From positions 22,808,620 to 22,872,619 of the forward strand of contig NC_044568.1 of NCBI RefSeq assembly GCF_007565055.1: a DNA stretch of 64,000 bases, in the 5' to 3' direction. The notes beneath the pieces are model-generated. The model was not told the DNA's origin. It searched no databases and saw only the letters and a list, made by a program, of their open reading frames with translations. Below are positions 32,392 to 43,305 of this stretch, piece by piece. Within the stretch, counting starts at the first letter, position 1, and each line of letters begins with the position of its first letter. Origin of the DNA: Rhinopithecus roxellana. Taxonomy: Eukaryota; Chordata; Mammalia; Primates; Cercopithecidae. Position numbers and translations under genes: made by a program.

Positions 32392-33408
32392 ATGGGGAAG
32401 AAGCAGGGCAGAAAAGCTGGAAATTCAAAATATAAGAGCGTATCTCCCCCTGCAAAGGAGCGCAGCCCATCGCCAGCAACGGATCAAAGCTGGTCAGAGA
32501 ATGACTTTGACGAGATGAGAGAAGAAGGCTTCAGTCCATCAAACTTCTCAGAGCTAAAGGAGGAATTACGTACCCAGCGCAAAGAAACTAAAAATCTTGA
32601 AAAAAGAGTGGAAGAATTGACAGCTAGACTAATTAATGCAGAGAAGATCATAAACGAAATGACAGAGATGAAAACCATGACACGAGAAATACGTGACAAA
32701 TGCACAAGCTTCAGTAACCAACTCGATCAACTGGAAGAAAGAGTATCAGCGATTGAAGATCAAATGAATGAAATGAAGCGAGAAGAGAAACCAAAAGAAA
32801 AAAGAAGAAAAAGAAATGAACAAAGCCTGCAAGAAGTATGGGATTACGTAAAAACACCAAATCTACGTCTGATTGGGGTGCCTGAAAGTGAGGGGGAAAA
32901 TGGAACCAAGTTGGAAAACACTCTTCAGGATATCATCCAGGAGAACTTCCCCAACCTAGTAGGGCAGGCCAACATTCAAATTCAGGAAATACAGAGAACG
33001 CCACAAAGATACTCCTCCAGAAGAGCAACTCCAAGACACATAATTGCCAGATTCACCAAAGTTGAAATGAAGGAAAAAATCTTAAGGGCAGCCAGAGAGA
33101 AAGGTCGGGTTACCCACAAAGGGAAGCCCATCAGACTAACAGCAGATCTCTCGGCAGAAACTCTACAAGCCAGAAGAGAGTGGGGGCCAATATTCAACGT
33201 TCTTAAAGAAAAGAATTTTCAACCCAGGATTTCATATCCAGCCAAACTAAGTTTCATAAGTGAAGGAGAAATAAAATCCTTTACAGATAAGCAAATGCTT
33301 AGAGATTTTGTCACCACCAGGCCTGCCTTACAAGAGACCCTGAAGGAAGCCCTAAACATGGAAAGGAACAACCGGTACCAGCCATTGCAAAAACATGCCA
33401 AAATGTAA
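32392..33408 (+). CDS. L1 ORF1: L1-C ORF1p, open frame of 338 aa
   Basis: The deduced protein is identical to that of L1-A and has the full family length with coiled coil, RRM and C-terminal domain. Complete amino-acid identity across 338 residues between two separate insertions is higher than that of their downstream regions. ORF1p from this copy could act only in trans, because its own ORF2 is frameshifted. Confidence 0.93.
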   Translation: MGKKQGRKAGNSKYKSVSPPAKERSPSPATDQSWSENDFDEMREEGFSPSNFSELKEELRTQRKETKNLEKRVEELTARLINAEKIINEMTEMKTMTREIRDKCTSFSNQLDQLEERVSAIEDQMNEMKREEKPKEKRRKRNEQSLQEVWDYVKTPNLRLIGVPESEGENGTKLENTLQDIIQENFPNLVGQANIQIQEIQRTPQRYSSRRATPRHIIARFTKVEMKEKILRAAREKGRVTHKGKPIRLTADLSAETLQARREWGPIFNVLKEKNFQPRISYPAKLSFISEGEIKSFTDKQMLRDFVTTRPALQETLKEALNMERNNRYQPLQKHAKM

Positions 33409-33471
33409 AGACCATCGAGGCTAGGAAGAAACTGCATCAACTAACGAGCAAAATAACCAGTTAATATCATA

Positions 33472-36400
33472 ATGGCAGGATCAAGTTCACACATAACAAT
33501 ATTAACCTTAAATGTAAATGGACTAAATGCTCCAATTAAAAGACACAGACTGGCAAACTGGATAAAGAGCCAAGACCCATCAGTCTGCTGTATTCAGGAG
33601 ACCCATCTCACATGCAGAGACATACATAGGCTCAAAATAAAGGGATGGAGGAAGATCTACCAAGCAAATGGAGAACAAAAAAAAGCAGGGGTTGCAATCC
33701 TAGTCTCTGATAAAACAGACTTGAAACCATCAAAGATCAAAAGAGACAAAGAAGGCCATTACATAATGGTAAAGGGATCAATTCAACAGGAAGAGCTAAC
33801 TATCCTAAATATATATGCACCCAATACAGGAGCACCCAGATTCATAAAGCAAGTCCTTAGAGACTTACAAAGAGACTTAGACTCCCATACAATAATAATG
33901 GGAGACTTCAACACTCCACTGTCAACATTAGACAGAGCAACGAGACAGAAAGTTAACAAGGATATCCAGGAATTGAACTCATCTCTGCACCAAGCGGACC
34001 TAATAGACATCTATAGAACTCTCCACCACAAATCAACAGAATATACATTCTTCTCAGCACCACATCGCACTTATTCCAAAATTGACCACATAATTGGAAG
34101 TAAAGCACTCCTCAGCAAATGTAAAAGAACAGAAATTATAACAAACTGTCTCTCAGACCACAGTGCAATCAAACTAGAACTCAGGACTAAGAAACTAAAG
34201 CAAAACCGCTCAACTACATGGAAACTGAACAACCTGCTTCTGAATGACTACTGGGTACATAACGAAATGAAAGCGGAAATAAAGATGTTCTTTGAAACCA
34301 ATGAGAACAAAGATACAACATACCAGAATCTCTGGGACACATTTAAATCAGTGTGTAGAGGGAAATTTATAGCACTAAATGCCCACAAGAGAAAGCAGGA
34401 AAGATCTAAAATTGACACTCTAACATCACAATTAAAAGAACTAAGGAGGCAAGAGCAAACACATTCAAAAGCTAGCAGAAGGCAAGAAATAACTAAGATC
34501 AGAGCAGAACTGAAGGAGATAGAGACACAAAAAACCCTCCAAAAAATCAATGAATCCAGGAGTTGGTTTTTTGAAAAGATCAACAAAATTGACAGACCGC
34601 TAGCAAGGCTAATAAAGAAGAAAAGAGAGAGGAATCAAATAGACGCCATAAAAAATGATAAAGTGGATATCACCACTGACCCCACAGAAATACAAACAAC
34701 CATCAGAGAATACTATAAATGCCTCTACACAAGTCAACTAGAAAATCTAGAAGAAATGGATAATTTCCTGGACACTTACACTCTCCCAAGGCTAAACCAG
34801 GAAGAAGTTGAATCCCTGAATAGACCAATAGCAGGCTCTGAAATTGAGGCAACAATTAATAGCCTACCCACCAAAAAAAGTCCAGGACCAGATGGATTCA
34901 CAGCTGAATTCTACCAGAGGTACAAGGAGGAGCTGGTACCATTCCTTCTGAAACTATTCCAATCAATAGAAAAAGAGGGAATCCTCCCTAACTCATTTTA
35001 TGAGGCCAACATCATCATGATACCAAAGCCTGGCAGAGACACAACAAAAAAAGAGAATTTTAGACCAATATCCCTGATGAACATCGATGCAAAAATTCTC
35101 AACAAAATACTGGCAAACCGGATTCAGCAGCACATCAAAAAGCTTATCCACCATGATCAAGTGGGCTTCATCCCTGGGATGCAAGGCTGGTTCAACATTC
35201 GCAAATCAATAAACGTAATCCAGCATATAAACAGAACCAAAGACAAGAACCACATGATTATCTCAATAGATGCAGAAAAGGCTTTTGACAAAATTCAACA
35301 GCCCTTCATGCTAAAAACGCTCAATAAATTCGGTATTGATGCAACGTACCTCAAAATAATAAGAGCTATTTATGACAAACCCACAGCTAATATCATTCTG
35401 AATGGGCAAAAACTGGAAAAATTCCCTTTGAAAACTGGCACAAGACAGGGATGCCCTCTCTCACCACTCCTATTCAACATAGTGTTGGAAGTTCTGGCTA
35501 GGGCAATCAGGCAAGAGAAAGAAATCAAGGGTATCCAGTTAGGAAAAGAAGAAGTCAAATTGTCCCTGTTTGCAGATGACATGATTGTATATTTAGAAAA
35601 CCCCATCGTCTCAGCCCAAAATCTCCTTAAGCTGATAAGCAACTTCAGCAAAGTCTCAGGATACAAAATTAATGTGCAAAAATCACAAGCATTCTTATAC
35701 ACCAGTAACAGACAAGCAGAGAGCCAAATCAGGAATGAACTTCCATTCACAATTGCTTCAAAGAGAATAAAATACCTAGGAATCCAGCTTACAAGGGATG
35801 TAAAGGACCTCTTCAAGGAGAACTACAAACTGCTGCTCAGTGAAATAAAAGAGGACACAAACAAATGGAAGAACATAGCATGCTCATGGATAGGAAGAAT
35901 CAATATCGTGAAAATGGCCATACTGCCCAAGGTTATTTATAGATTCACTGCCATCCCCATCAAGCTACCAGTGAGTTTCTTCACAGAATTGGAAAAAACC
36001 TGCTTTAAAGTTCATATGGAACCAAAAAAGAGCCCGCATTGCCAAGACAATCCTAAGTCAAAAGGACAAAGCTGGAGACGTCACGCTACCTGACTTCAAA
36101 CTATACTACAAGGCTACAGTAACCAAAACAGCATGGTACTGGTACCAAAACAGAGATATAGACCAATGGAACAGAACAGAGTCCTCAGAAATAATACCAC
36201 ACATCTACAGCCATCTGATCTTTGACAAACCTGAGAGAAACAAGAAATGGGGAAAGGATTCCCTATTTAATAAATGGTGCTGGGAAAATTGGCTAGCCAT
36301 AAGTAGAAAGCTGAAACTGGATCCTTTCCTTACCCCTTATACGAAGATTAATTCAAGATGGATTAGAGACTTAAATGTTAGACCTAATACCATAAAAACC

Positions 36401-37297
36401 CTAGAAGGAAATCTAGGTAGTACCATTCAGGACATAGGCATGGGCAAGGACTTCATGTCTAAAACACCAAAAGCAACGGCAGCAAAAGCCAAAATTGACA
36501 CATGGGATCTAATTAAACTAAAGAGCTTTTGCACAGCAAAAGAAACTGCCATCAGAGTGAACAGGCACCTTACAAGAGTGGGAGAAAATTTTTGCAACCT
36601 ACTCATCTGACAAAGGGCTAATATCCAGAATCTACAAAGAACTCAAACAAATATACAAGAAAAAAACAACCCCATCAAAAAGTGGGGAAAGGCTATGAAC
36701 AGACATTTCTCAAAAGAAGACATTCATACAGCCAACAGACACATGAAAAAATGCTCATCATCACTCGCCATCAGAGAAATGCAAATCAAAACCACAATGA
36801 GATACTATCTCACACCAGTTAGAATGGCAATCATTAAGAAGTCAGGAAACAACAGTTGTTGGAGAGGATGTGGAGAAATAGGAACACTTTTACACTGTTG
36901 GTGGGATTGTAAACTAGTTCAACCATTATGGAAAACAGTATGGCAATTCCTCAAGGATCTAGAACTAGATGTACCATATGACCCAGCCATCCCACTACTG
37001 GGTATATACCCAAAGGATTATAAATTATTCTACTACAAAGACACATGCACACGTATGTTTATTGCGGCACTATTCACAATAGCAAAGACTTGGAATCAAC
37101 CCAAATGTCCATCTGTGACAGACTGGATTAAGAAAATGTGGCACATATACACCATGGAATACTATGCAGCCATAAAAAAGGATGAGTTTGCGTCCTTTGT
37201 AGGGACACGGATGCAGCTGGAAACCATCATTCTTAGCAAACTATCACAAGAAGAGAAAACCAAACTCCGCATGTTCTCAGTCATAGGTGGGAACTGA
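33472..37297 (+). pseudogene. L1 ORF2: L1-C ORF2, frameshifted after the RT domain
   Basis: The first 842 codons are open and cover the endonuclease and the whole RT, including FADD. An extra C at 35999-36000 (run AAAAAACC) then shifts frame, and the frame closes at 36093. Two further small indels lie at about 36566-36577 (+1) and 36665-36668 (-4). The last 200 codons (36695-37297) are again open in a shifted frame. A truncated 873-residue protein with endonuclease and RT but no cysteine-rich C-terminus could in principle be made. Confidence 0.93.
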
Positions 37298-37605
37298 ACA
37301 ATGAGATCACTTGGACTCGGGAAGGGGAACATCACACACTGGGGCCTATCATGGGGAGGGGGGAGGAGGGAGGGATTGCATTGGGGAGTTATCCATGATA
37401 TAAATGATGAATTGATGGGTGCTGACGAGTTGATGGGTGCAGCACACCAACATGGCATAAGTATACATATGTAACAAACCTGCACGTTATGCACATGTAC
37501 CCTAGAACTTAAAGTGTAATTTAAAAAGAAAAAAAAAAAAAAAGCCTAAGAGAACAGCAAGGCAGCCATGAAGCTGGGGTTGTTCTTGAAAGCCTGGCCA
37601 GTTAG

Positions 37606-37650
37606 CTCAGTGTATAGGAGTGAGGGTTACTGCAATCCAATTCAATGAGG
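37606..37650 (+). other. Possible tRNA-like fragment
   Basis: GGCCAGTTAGCTCAGTG at 37606-37622 matches the 5' end and A box of a tRNA-Ile. A weak B-box-like GGTTACTGCAATCC follows, but the anticodon arm is missing. At most this is a degenerate tRNA-derived piece or chance. Confidence 0.2.
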
Positions 37651-37659
37651 ATGTGTGAG

Positions 37660-38225
37660 TATGCGGAGCCCACCCCTCTCATGCCCAAGCTCCATCTGCA
37701 GCCCCCAGACTGATCAGGTTGACCTCACATGTAGAAGCTAGTGCACTTCTGAGAAGCTGAGTGACAGCAAGGGTGCAGACGCCAAATCAATACCCAGGCT
37801 CTGATCTGAGAACCTTCACTGGGCTACAATTTTTGCAACATCTGTACCCAGCTCTCATGGTACCTACTTTTGAATATCTGTTCCTAGGTCTGACTTGAGG
37901 AGCTGGGTCTGTTTCAGGGCTAGCTCTGAATCGGAGCTGTGGGTTTCTAGTGCATCCGGCAGTTGACATCTGTGTTTGGTCACTGTAGGTGCCAGATACA
38001 ATCTTATTATGCTCCTCTATGCCCTAGTGCAGCTGATACTTTTCGTACTTGTGTCACATCCTCCTGACCTGCCTCTGATTTCAGCCACAGCCGTGGTGGA
38101 CAGATCTATTTACTCTGAGAACCTCCACCTTAATTAAAGCACAGGGCAGAGGGTCCAGGTGGATACTGAGAATATCTTATCCCAGCCCCAGCTGTATGGC
38201 TATAGATACAGAGACAGCGATAGAG
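37660..38225. other. Unassigned non-coding stretch
   Basis: No named repeat and no exon signature was seen. It is moderately GC-rich unique sequence. Confidence 0.5.
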
Positions 38226-38228
38226 ATC

Positions 38229-38372
38229 TTAAAGTGGGGTTTATGGACTAGCATCATAGGTTTTACCTGAGAGACCTCAGGTCCAATACCAGACCTATTG
38301 GATCATATTCTGCATTGTGCAAAGAGCCCCAAAGTCTTTACATGCACACAAAAATTTGAGAAATACTGGTCT
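38229..38372 (+). mobile_element. MER5A-type hAT-Charlie MITE
   Basis: AGACCTATTGGATCATATTCTG and TTGAGAAATACTGGTCTGG match the second half of MER5A and its right terminal repeat. The left terminus is partly lost. No coding capacity. Confidence 0.7.
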
Positions 38373-39712
38373 GGATTATTTTATGTCTCTGGAAAGAATC
38401 TGACTCATCAAGCCTCTCCCCACTCACCCTTCATTCTGGATACTGATGGTGGCCCTAATATGAAATGGAGTAGACAAGACTCTTTTTTTTAAAATGAAAG
38501 GGAGAAACTGCCTCATGCTGTTCCCATGTTGTATTTCATTGTCAAACATCAAGAATCATTCAATTAATTAACTTGGAAAACAAAGTTACTTTAAATTATT
38601 GAATGCAGGTTCATTCTGGTGCTTAAACACCAGCAGTGCCAGAAAGAATAATTTCCTGAAAGCTTCCTATTGCCACAGAAAGGAAGTCATTCTTGAGGAA
38701 AAAATAACAGCTCTAATATAATCGCTTTTCATTTGCACTCATGCAGGAAGTTACCAAATGTTTGCACTCACTCATTTGATCAAAAAGTTGCTTTCTTGCT
38801 ACAATTAAAATGTATGATGGCTGCTCCGTTAGCCACTTCATGACACTGGTCCAGACAATGAGAATTGTCCAGCTAAACCCCTCTGTTATGAGTAGACTAT
38901 AGGCTGTTGAAGCGGGCATAGGCATTATGCATGAATCTGGACCAAATCCTTTATTTTACAAGAAATACACACAGTGTGTAGGCAGACACACACACATGCC
39001 CAGAGGCTTCAAGGTGCTCCACTGGACTTCTATTACAAGCCCTTCAATTCTGAATACAAGGCCCTTTCCATGTTTTTGAAAAATATATGAATGTTTCTTT
39101 GATCAAAAGAAAAATCGACAGCTAAGAAAAAACAGTTCATTCGATCCTTGTCTATCTGCCTATCTATCTATCAGTGACTGAAACCAAAGAATATTCTTTT
39201 GAGCAAATTCAGATATCCTCAGTATATGACTTTTATCTGTTGTAATAATTGTCCATCCAAGTTCTGTAAACAGTGGCTAACATCTGTCTCTCTATGCCAT
39301 GGCATTAGGGATTATTCATTCCCTTGAGGTTGGGCTAGTTTTGTTCTTTTGGATTACCTGTAATTATAGTCCAAAGATAGTTTGCTAGGCATCATTTATT
39401 ATCTTTTCTCTGTAAATAAACACTACTTCTGAGCCCTCAGTGACTTCTAGTTCCTGCCTGCATTTACGTATTTTGGGTGCAGCAAAAGGGGACGTTCTAG
39501 TTTGGTTCTCAGAAGCCCCAGCAATCACCCTACAGGCCTCTGGCTCTGATTTACTCCAGCTCTTAGAAATCATCCTTTTACAAGGCGGGTTTACAGGAAA
39601 TGACCTATTGCCAAGTTTTCCAAGTTATAAGGGAGGAAATGCGTAGGGTCACTCAGAGGCAAACCCCACAAATTAAAAGAGAGGAGAAGTCACATCTCCT
39701 AATACAAGTGAT
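38373..39712. other. Unassigned non-coding stretch
   Basis: I could not name any repeat here with confidence. A short TATC-rich patch occurs near 39150-39172. Confidence 0.5.
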
Positions 39713-39713
39713 A

Positions 39714-40123
39714 CCTCTTGTATTGGTCTGTTCTCACACTGCTATAAAGAACTACCTGAGACTGAGTAACTTATGAAGAAAAGAGGTTTGATTGACTCAC
39801 AGTTCTGAAGGCTTAACAGGAAGCATGACTCAGGGGGGGCTTCAGGAAACTTACAATCATGGAAAAGGTGAAGGGAAAGCAAGCACCTTTTTTCACATGG
39901 TGACGGGAGAGAAATAGAGTGAAGAAGAACATGCTACATGCTTTTAGACAGCCAGATCTCGTGAGAATTCTATCATGAGCCAGCACTTGAAGGATGGTGC
40001 TAAACCATTAGAAAGCACCCCCATGATCCAATCAGCTCCCACCAGGTCTCTCCCCCAACACATGGGGATTACAATTTGACATGAGATTTGGGTGGGGACA
40101 TGGAGCCAAACCTTATCACCTCC
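39714..40123 (-). mobile_element. MSTA/MSTB-type MaLR solo LTR
   Basis: The LTR body is 39719-40118 on the minus strand. The reverse strand begins TGATAAGGTTTGGCTCCATG, continues TCCCCACCCAAATCTCATGT and ends near ACAGACCAATACA, all standard for MaLR MST LTRs. It has TG...CA ends, and 5-bp flanks CCTCT and CCTCC agree at four positions, which fits an old retroviral-type TSD. No internal region is next to it, so it is a solo LTR. Confidence 0.9.
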
Positions 40124-41173
40124 TTATCTCAACCAAAATACTTTTTACAGTACATGCATTGCCAATTCTGACCACCATCACAACCCCATAATATGGGCAA
40201 GTCTGACACACTGAACTCCATTTTATGGAAAAACAAAAACAGTAAAAGTTTGAGACTCGGAGAGTGAGAGAGAGCGAGAGGAAGAGAGGACTTGCCTGCC
40301 CACGGTGTCACCCTTTCAGTGTCTGCTGAGAGCTCTGGTCTGAATGATTCTATGGCTGAGAAAAATGTCTGATCCCAAGAAGCACATCAAGTCCCCATCT
40401 GTTCACACCCCATTCCAGATCTTTCCAGACTGACTGTGCTGAAGAACTGAAATGGTGTGTATATGCAAATGGACCTGAAAGGCAGTGGTTCTTCAATAAA
40501 TGACATTTCTTATGATACAGCCACCATGTGTGGAACATGATTATTTATAGCACTAAACTCTGTCTTCTCAAGCTGCAGGTTTCTTGTTCTCCTTTTAAAA
40601 TCACATACATGCAGCTTATTTGACCACTGATACATTGTGATAGCTCAGAGCAAGTCCTCACAAATGGAACTTGCTCTTTAATTATTCAGAAATATAACAA
40701 AACCCATCATCAATCTCCAGGTCGGAGATACCCTGGGACCCCAGCAGCAGCCCTGGCATTTACTCTCAAGCCACAGTCACTTGGATGAGAATCGTGGCAG
40801 ATCCTCAGGTCCCCACTGCAGCTGACCCAGGGCTAAACCCTTCCCTCTGGGATCTGTCTCTCTGTTGCATGCTTGGAAGACAGGGGTTTTCTATCAGTGC
40901 TAGCTATGAGTCCAGGGAACCCCCCAACACATACACACACATTCACATACTCACATCCATAAGATAAATCAATCCATCTGCTTAAGAATCAGACTAAGAA
41001 GGAAGGGCCCTTAAGCTACTATTCCAAACACCGCCACATAATCACAAAAGATAAACCTGGTGAGATAAAAGGTGAGATCTGTTTGTCTCACCACTTCCAA
41101 TGAATCATGAGCTCTAATTTGTAGTGATGGCTGGAGCTGCTGTGCCTCTCCTTACTCTGTCCTTTACTCCCTT

Positions 41174-41290
41174 TGTTTTAGTCTCTGCTAAGCCCTGTGC
41201 TGGGCAGTAGGGTGATTGAGATGAGCATCACTGGCCCCTTCTCAGAAAGAGAGACAAACTGCACACAACTTCCCTTGAATAGACACTAAA
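41174..41290 (+). repeat. Direct repeat A, copy 1
   Basis: This 117-bp segment (TGTTTTAGTCTCTGCTAAG ... ATAGACACTAAA) recurs at 42352-42467 with about 88% identity. It does not resemble a dispersed repeat that I know. The copies are 1,178 bp apart in the same direction. Confidence 0.85.
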
Positions 41291-41369
41291 AATACCAGGT
41301 GCAGATAGCCCCGCTCACTGGGTGCTGGGTACCATGCCAAGCTCATAGATCATTCATGTGCCTCACCCA

Positions 41370-41480
41370 GCCAAGACCTCACCCCAACCTATGAGGCAGG
41401 CTCTACTGTCATCTCCATTTCGCAAACGAAGAAACCGAGGTTTGAAGATGTTCATGGACTTTGCTTAAGTGTAGCCAGAG
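41370..41480 (-). mobile_element. MIR SINE fragment
   Basis: CTATGAGGCAGGCTCTACTG, then ATCTCCATTTCGCAAACGAA, then GAAACCGAGGTTTGAAGATG follow the antisense MIR order. Confidence 0.65.
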
Positions 41481-41544
41481 TCATCCATGCTCTGGCCATC
41501 CTACCATATAGAGGTAACCACAGAGTGTTACAGCAACATGGAGG

Positions 41545-41740
41545 AGGGCCTCAAGCTGAGATGGATAGAGGTGAAGTAGAGTCTGAGTAGGCTCCCTGCA
41601 AAAGGTAATAAATACCTGAGATCAGTGGCTGAAAAATGAGCAGGAATTAGGCAAGGAAAGGAGGGTGGAGACAGCATCGCAGCAGAGAGAGCACGGCACA
41701 GGCAAAGGCATGGTAAGGAGAGCAGAGGGAGATCCCAGGT
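41545..41740. repeat. Ancient interspersed repeat, second copy of the 6.7-kb family
   Basis: GCACGGCACAGGCAAAGGCA and a GTAGGCTCCCTGCAAAAGG segment share order with 6722-7200. Divergence is high and the class is not determined. Confidence 0.4.
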
Positions 41741-42350
41741 CAGTCCTCAGGCTGCACACCAGTCATCCCTGAGGGAGGGAGAGTGGATGTGGAAGAAAGG
41801 GAGGAGGGGAGTGAGAGAGGGTAGAGCAGTCTCAGGAAGGGGCTTACTCAGCCATGGAAGGCAGTGGTGTGGTGATGGCAGGTGAGGGAAACTAAGTCCC
41901 ATAGGAGAGAAATATGGGGCCATTTCCAGTATTCTGATGTAATAGGACCAAACCTCCCTTCTATACACACACCCTAAGCAAGTAGTCACAGAGCACTGGA
42001 GATCCAAGTAGAGCCACGCAGGCTCAGGAAAGGCAGCCGGATAGATGGGGGTGGGGGGTGCAGAACATGGTTTTGAGGGGCACTTCCAGAGTGGAAGAAT
42101 ATTATTGTTCCAGTTTTCAAGGAGCTGAAAGGCTCATGAGAAACAGCTCACGGAGGCATATGGAGCAAGAGATGGAGGCTTTTTTTTGCAGACCCAGGCT
42201 ACTCTGGGGCCTGGTGGTCACAAGGACATTGGGTGACTGGAATTCTGAATAGGAGAGAGGCTCTGAGACCAGCTCCAGCAGTCCTGGGCAGAGCCTACAG
42301 TTGCTTCTGGGGCTCAGCCCAGTGCACACTCACACTCAGAGTCCAAGGCT
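41741..42350. other. Unassigned non-coding stretch
   Basis: This purine-rich unique sequence shows no repeat or exon that I recognise. Confidence 0.5.
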
Positions 42351-42351
42351 C

Positions 42352-42467
42352 TGTTTTAGTCTCTGCTAAGTCCTATTTTGGGCAGTAGGTAATTGAGACG
42401 AGCATCATTGGCCCCTTCTCAGAAAGGGAGACAAATTGCACACAAATTCCCTTGCATAGACACTAAA
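42352..42467 (+). repeat. Direct repeat A, copy 2
   Basis: This is the 116-bp partner of 41174-41290. It shares TGTTTTAGTCTCTGCTAAG, GGCCCCTTCTCAGAAAG and ATAGACACTAAA, and differs at about a dozen sites. Confidence 0.85.
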
Positions 42468-43040
42468 GAGAAACACCCAGATACCCTTTTCTCTGGGTCA
42501 GTGAAAGGCAAGAGGGCCTAGACCAGATACTGCTCAGATGCTTTCTCTAAGTGGAACCTCTCTGCACAAGATGCCTGTAATGCCCTCTAAGTGAGCATGA
42601 AAGAAGGAGCTGACAGTTCTGGGTCACTGGCACCATCCCCAGACATAGACACAGGCAGTGTGTGACATGGGAGGTCTGGAGGAGGAGGTGAGGTCCTGGG
42701 GAGGGCTGGGGAAGGGGATTCTCCCCATGAGGGTCATTCCCTCAGGGATGCGGTAAAGATGGTGGAAGTAGCAGAAGGTCATGGGGAGGGAGATGGGGTG
42801 CAGCCTCCTCTTCACCTGGGAAGTCTCCGCTAAGACAGCCACGGAGCCCAGTGTGCACCTGAGGTGGGCCTGTTCTTGAGGGAATAGGACAATATTACAA
42901 ACAAGAACAAGGAAAGGGCTGAGGACATGGGACAGGGCTCAGAGGCACAGCAGCAGCCCCGTCACCCCAAGCCATTCTGAGCAAAATATAGACAACTGCA
43001 GAAACTGGAGTGTAGAGTAGACAGATTTCATTTTCCACTA

Positions 43041-43305
43041 ACCACTGAGTGCATTATTTCTTTAAGACCAGAGCTCACTGTGCCTGGAGTGAACCTCTGA
43101 GCCCTAGCCCTCTCCCTCCTCCTAGAATGGGGGCTCCAATCTCATGCCTTCTCTATTGATCTCTCCAGCTTTGATGGCACCCGTCATGAGCTCTGACAAC
43201 ACTAAGCCTGTGAAGCCCACCTCCCTGCTGGAGAGCAAGGTGTTCTCTGCACCCCAATGTCCTGGAACTGTTCTGGTCTAGGAACCATGATGAGCCAGTA
43301 ATGCC
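43041..43305 (+). repeat. Direct repeat B, copy 1
   Basis: About 265 bp recur at 44871-45145 with roughly 75-80% identity. Shared landmarks are CCAGAGCTCACT, GTGCCTGGAGTGA, TTGATC(T/C)CTC and ATCATGA(G/A)CTCTGA. A polypyrimidine stretch followed by CTCCAG near 43163-43170 looks like a splice acceptor, but the following frame has stops and no confirmed homology. Confidence 0.8.

Larger units (their letters stand above)
31345..37552 (+). mobile_element. L1: L1-C: full-length young L1, ORF2 frameshifted
   Basis: The body is 31358-37539 with a 13-bp TSD (AAAAGCCTAAGAG) at 31345-31357 and 37540-37552. Layout is 5'UTR 31358-32391, ORF1 32392-33408, ORF2 33472-37297 and 3'UTR to about 37525. The A-tail is short and mixed, so it is older than L1-B. 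It is the closest relative of L1-A: ORF1 is identical, and it shares the +C frameshift in ORF2. Different TSDs show that L1-A and L1-C arrived independently. Confidence 0.98.

Noticed and set aside
39719..40118. An endogenous retrovirus with internal genes next to the MST LTR
   Set aside because: Only one LTR is present and neither flank has gag- or pol-like sequence, so it is a solo LTR.
43165..43260. Resemblance of direct repeat B to an immunoglobulin-like exon (CEACAM/PSG type)
   Set aside because: Only a short SSDNTKP-like stretch is similar. The Ig cysteines and tryptophan are missing and the frame stops within about 35 codons. Kept only as a check in the findings.
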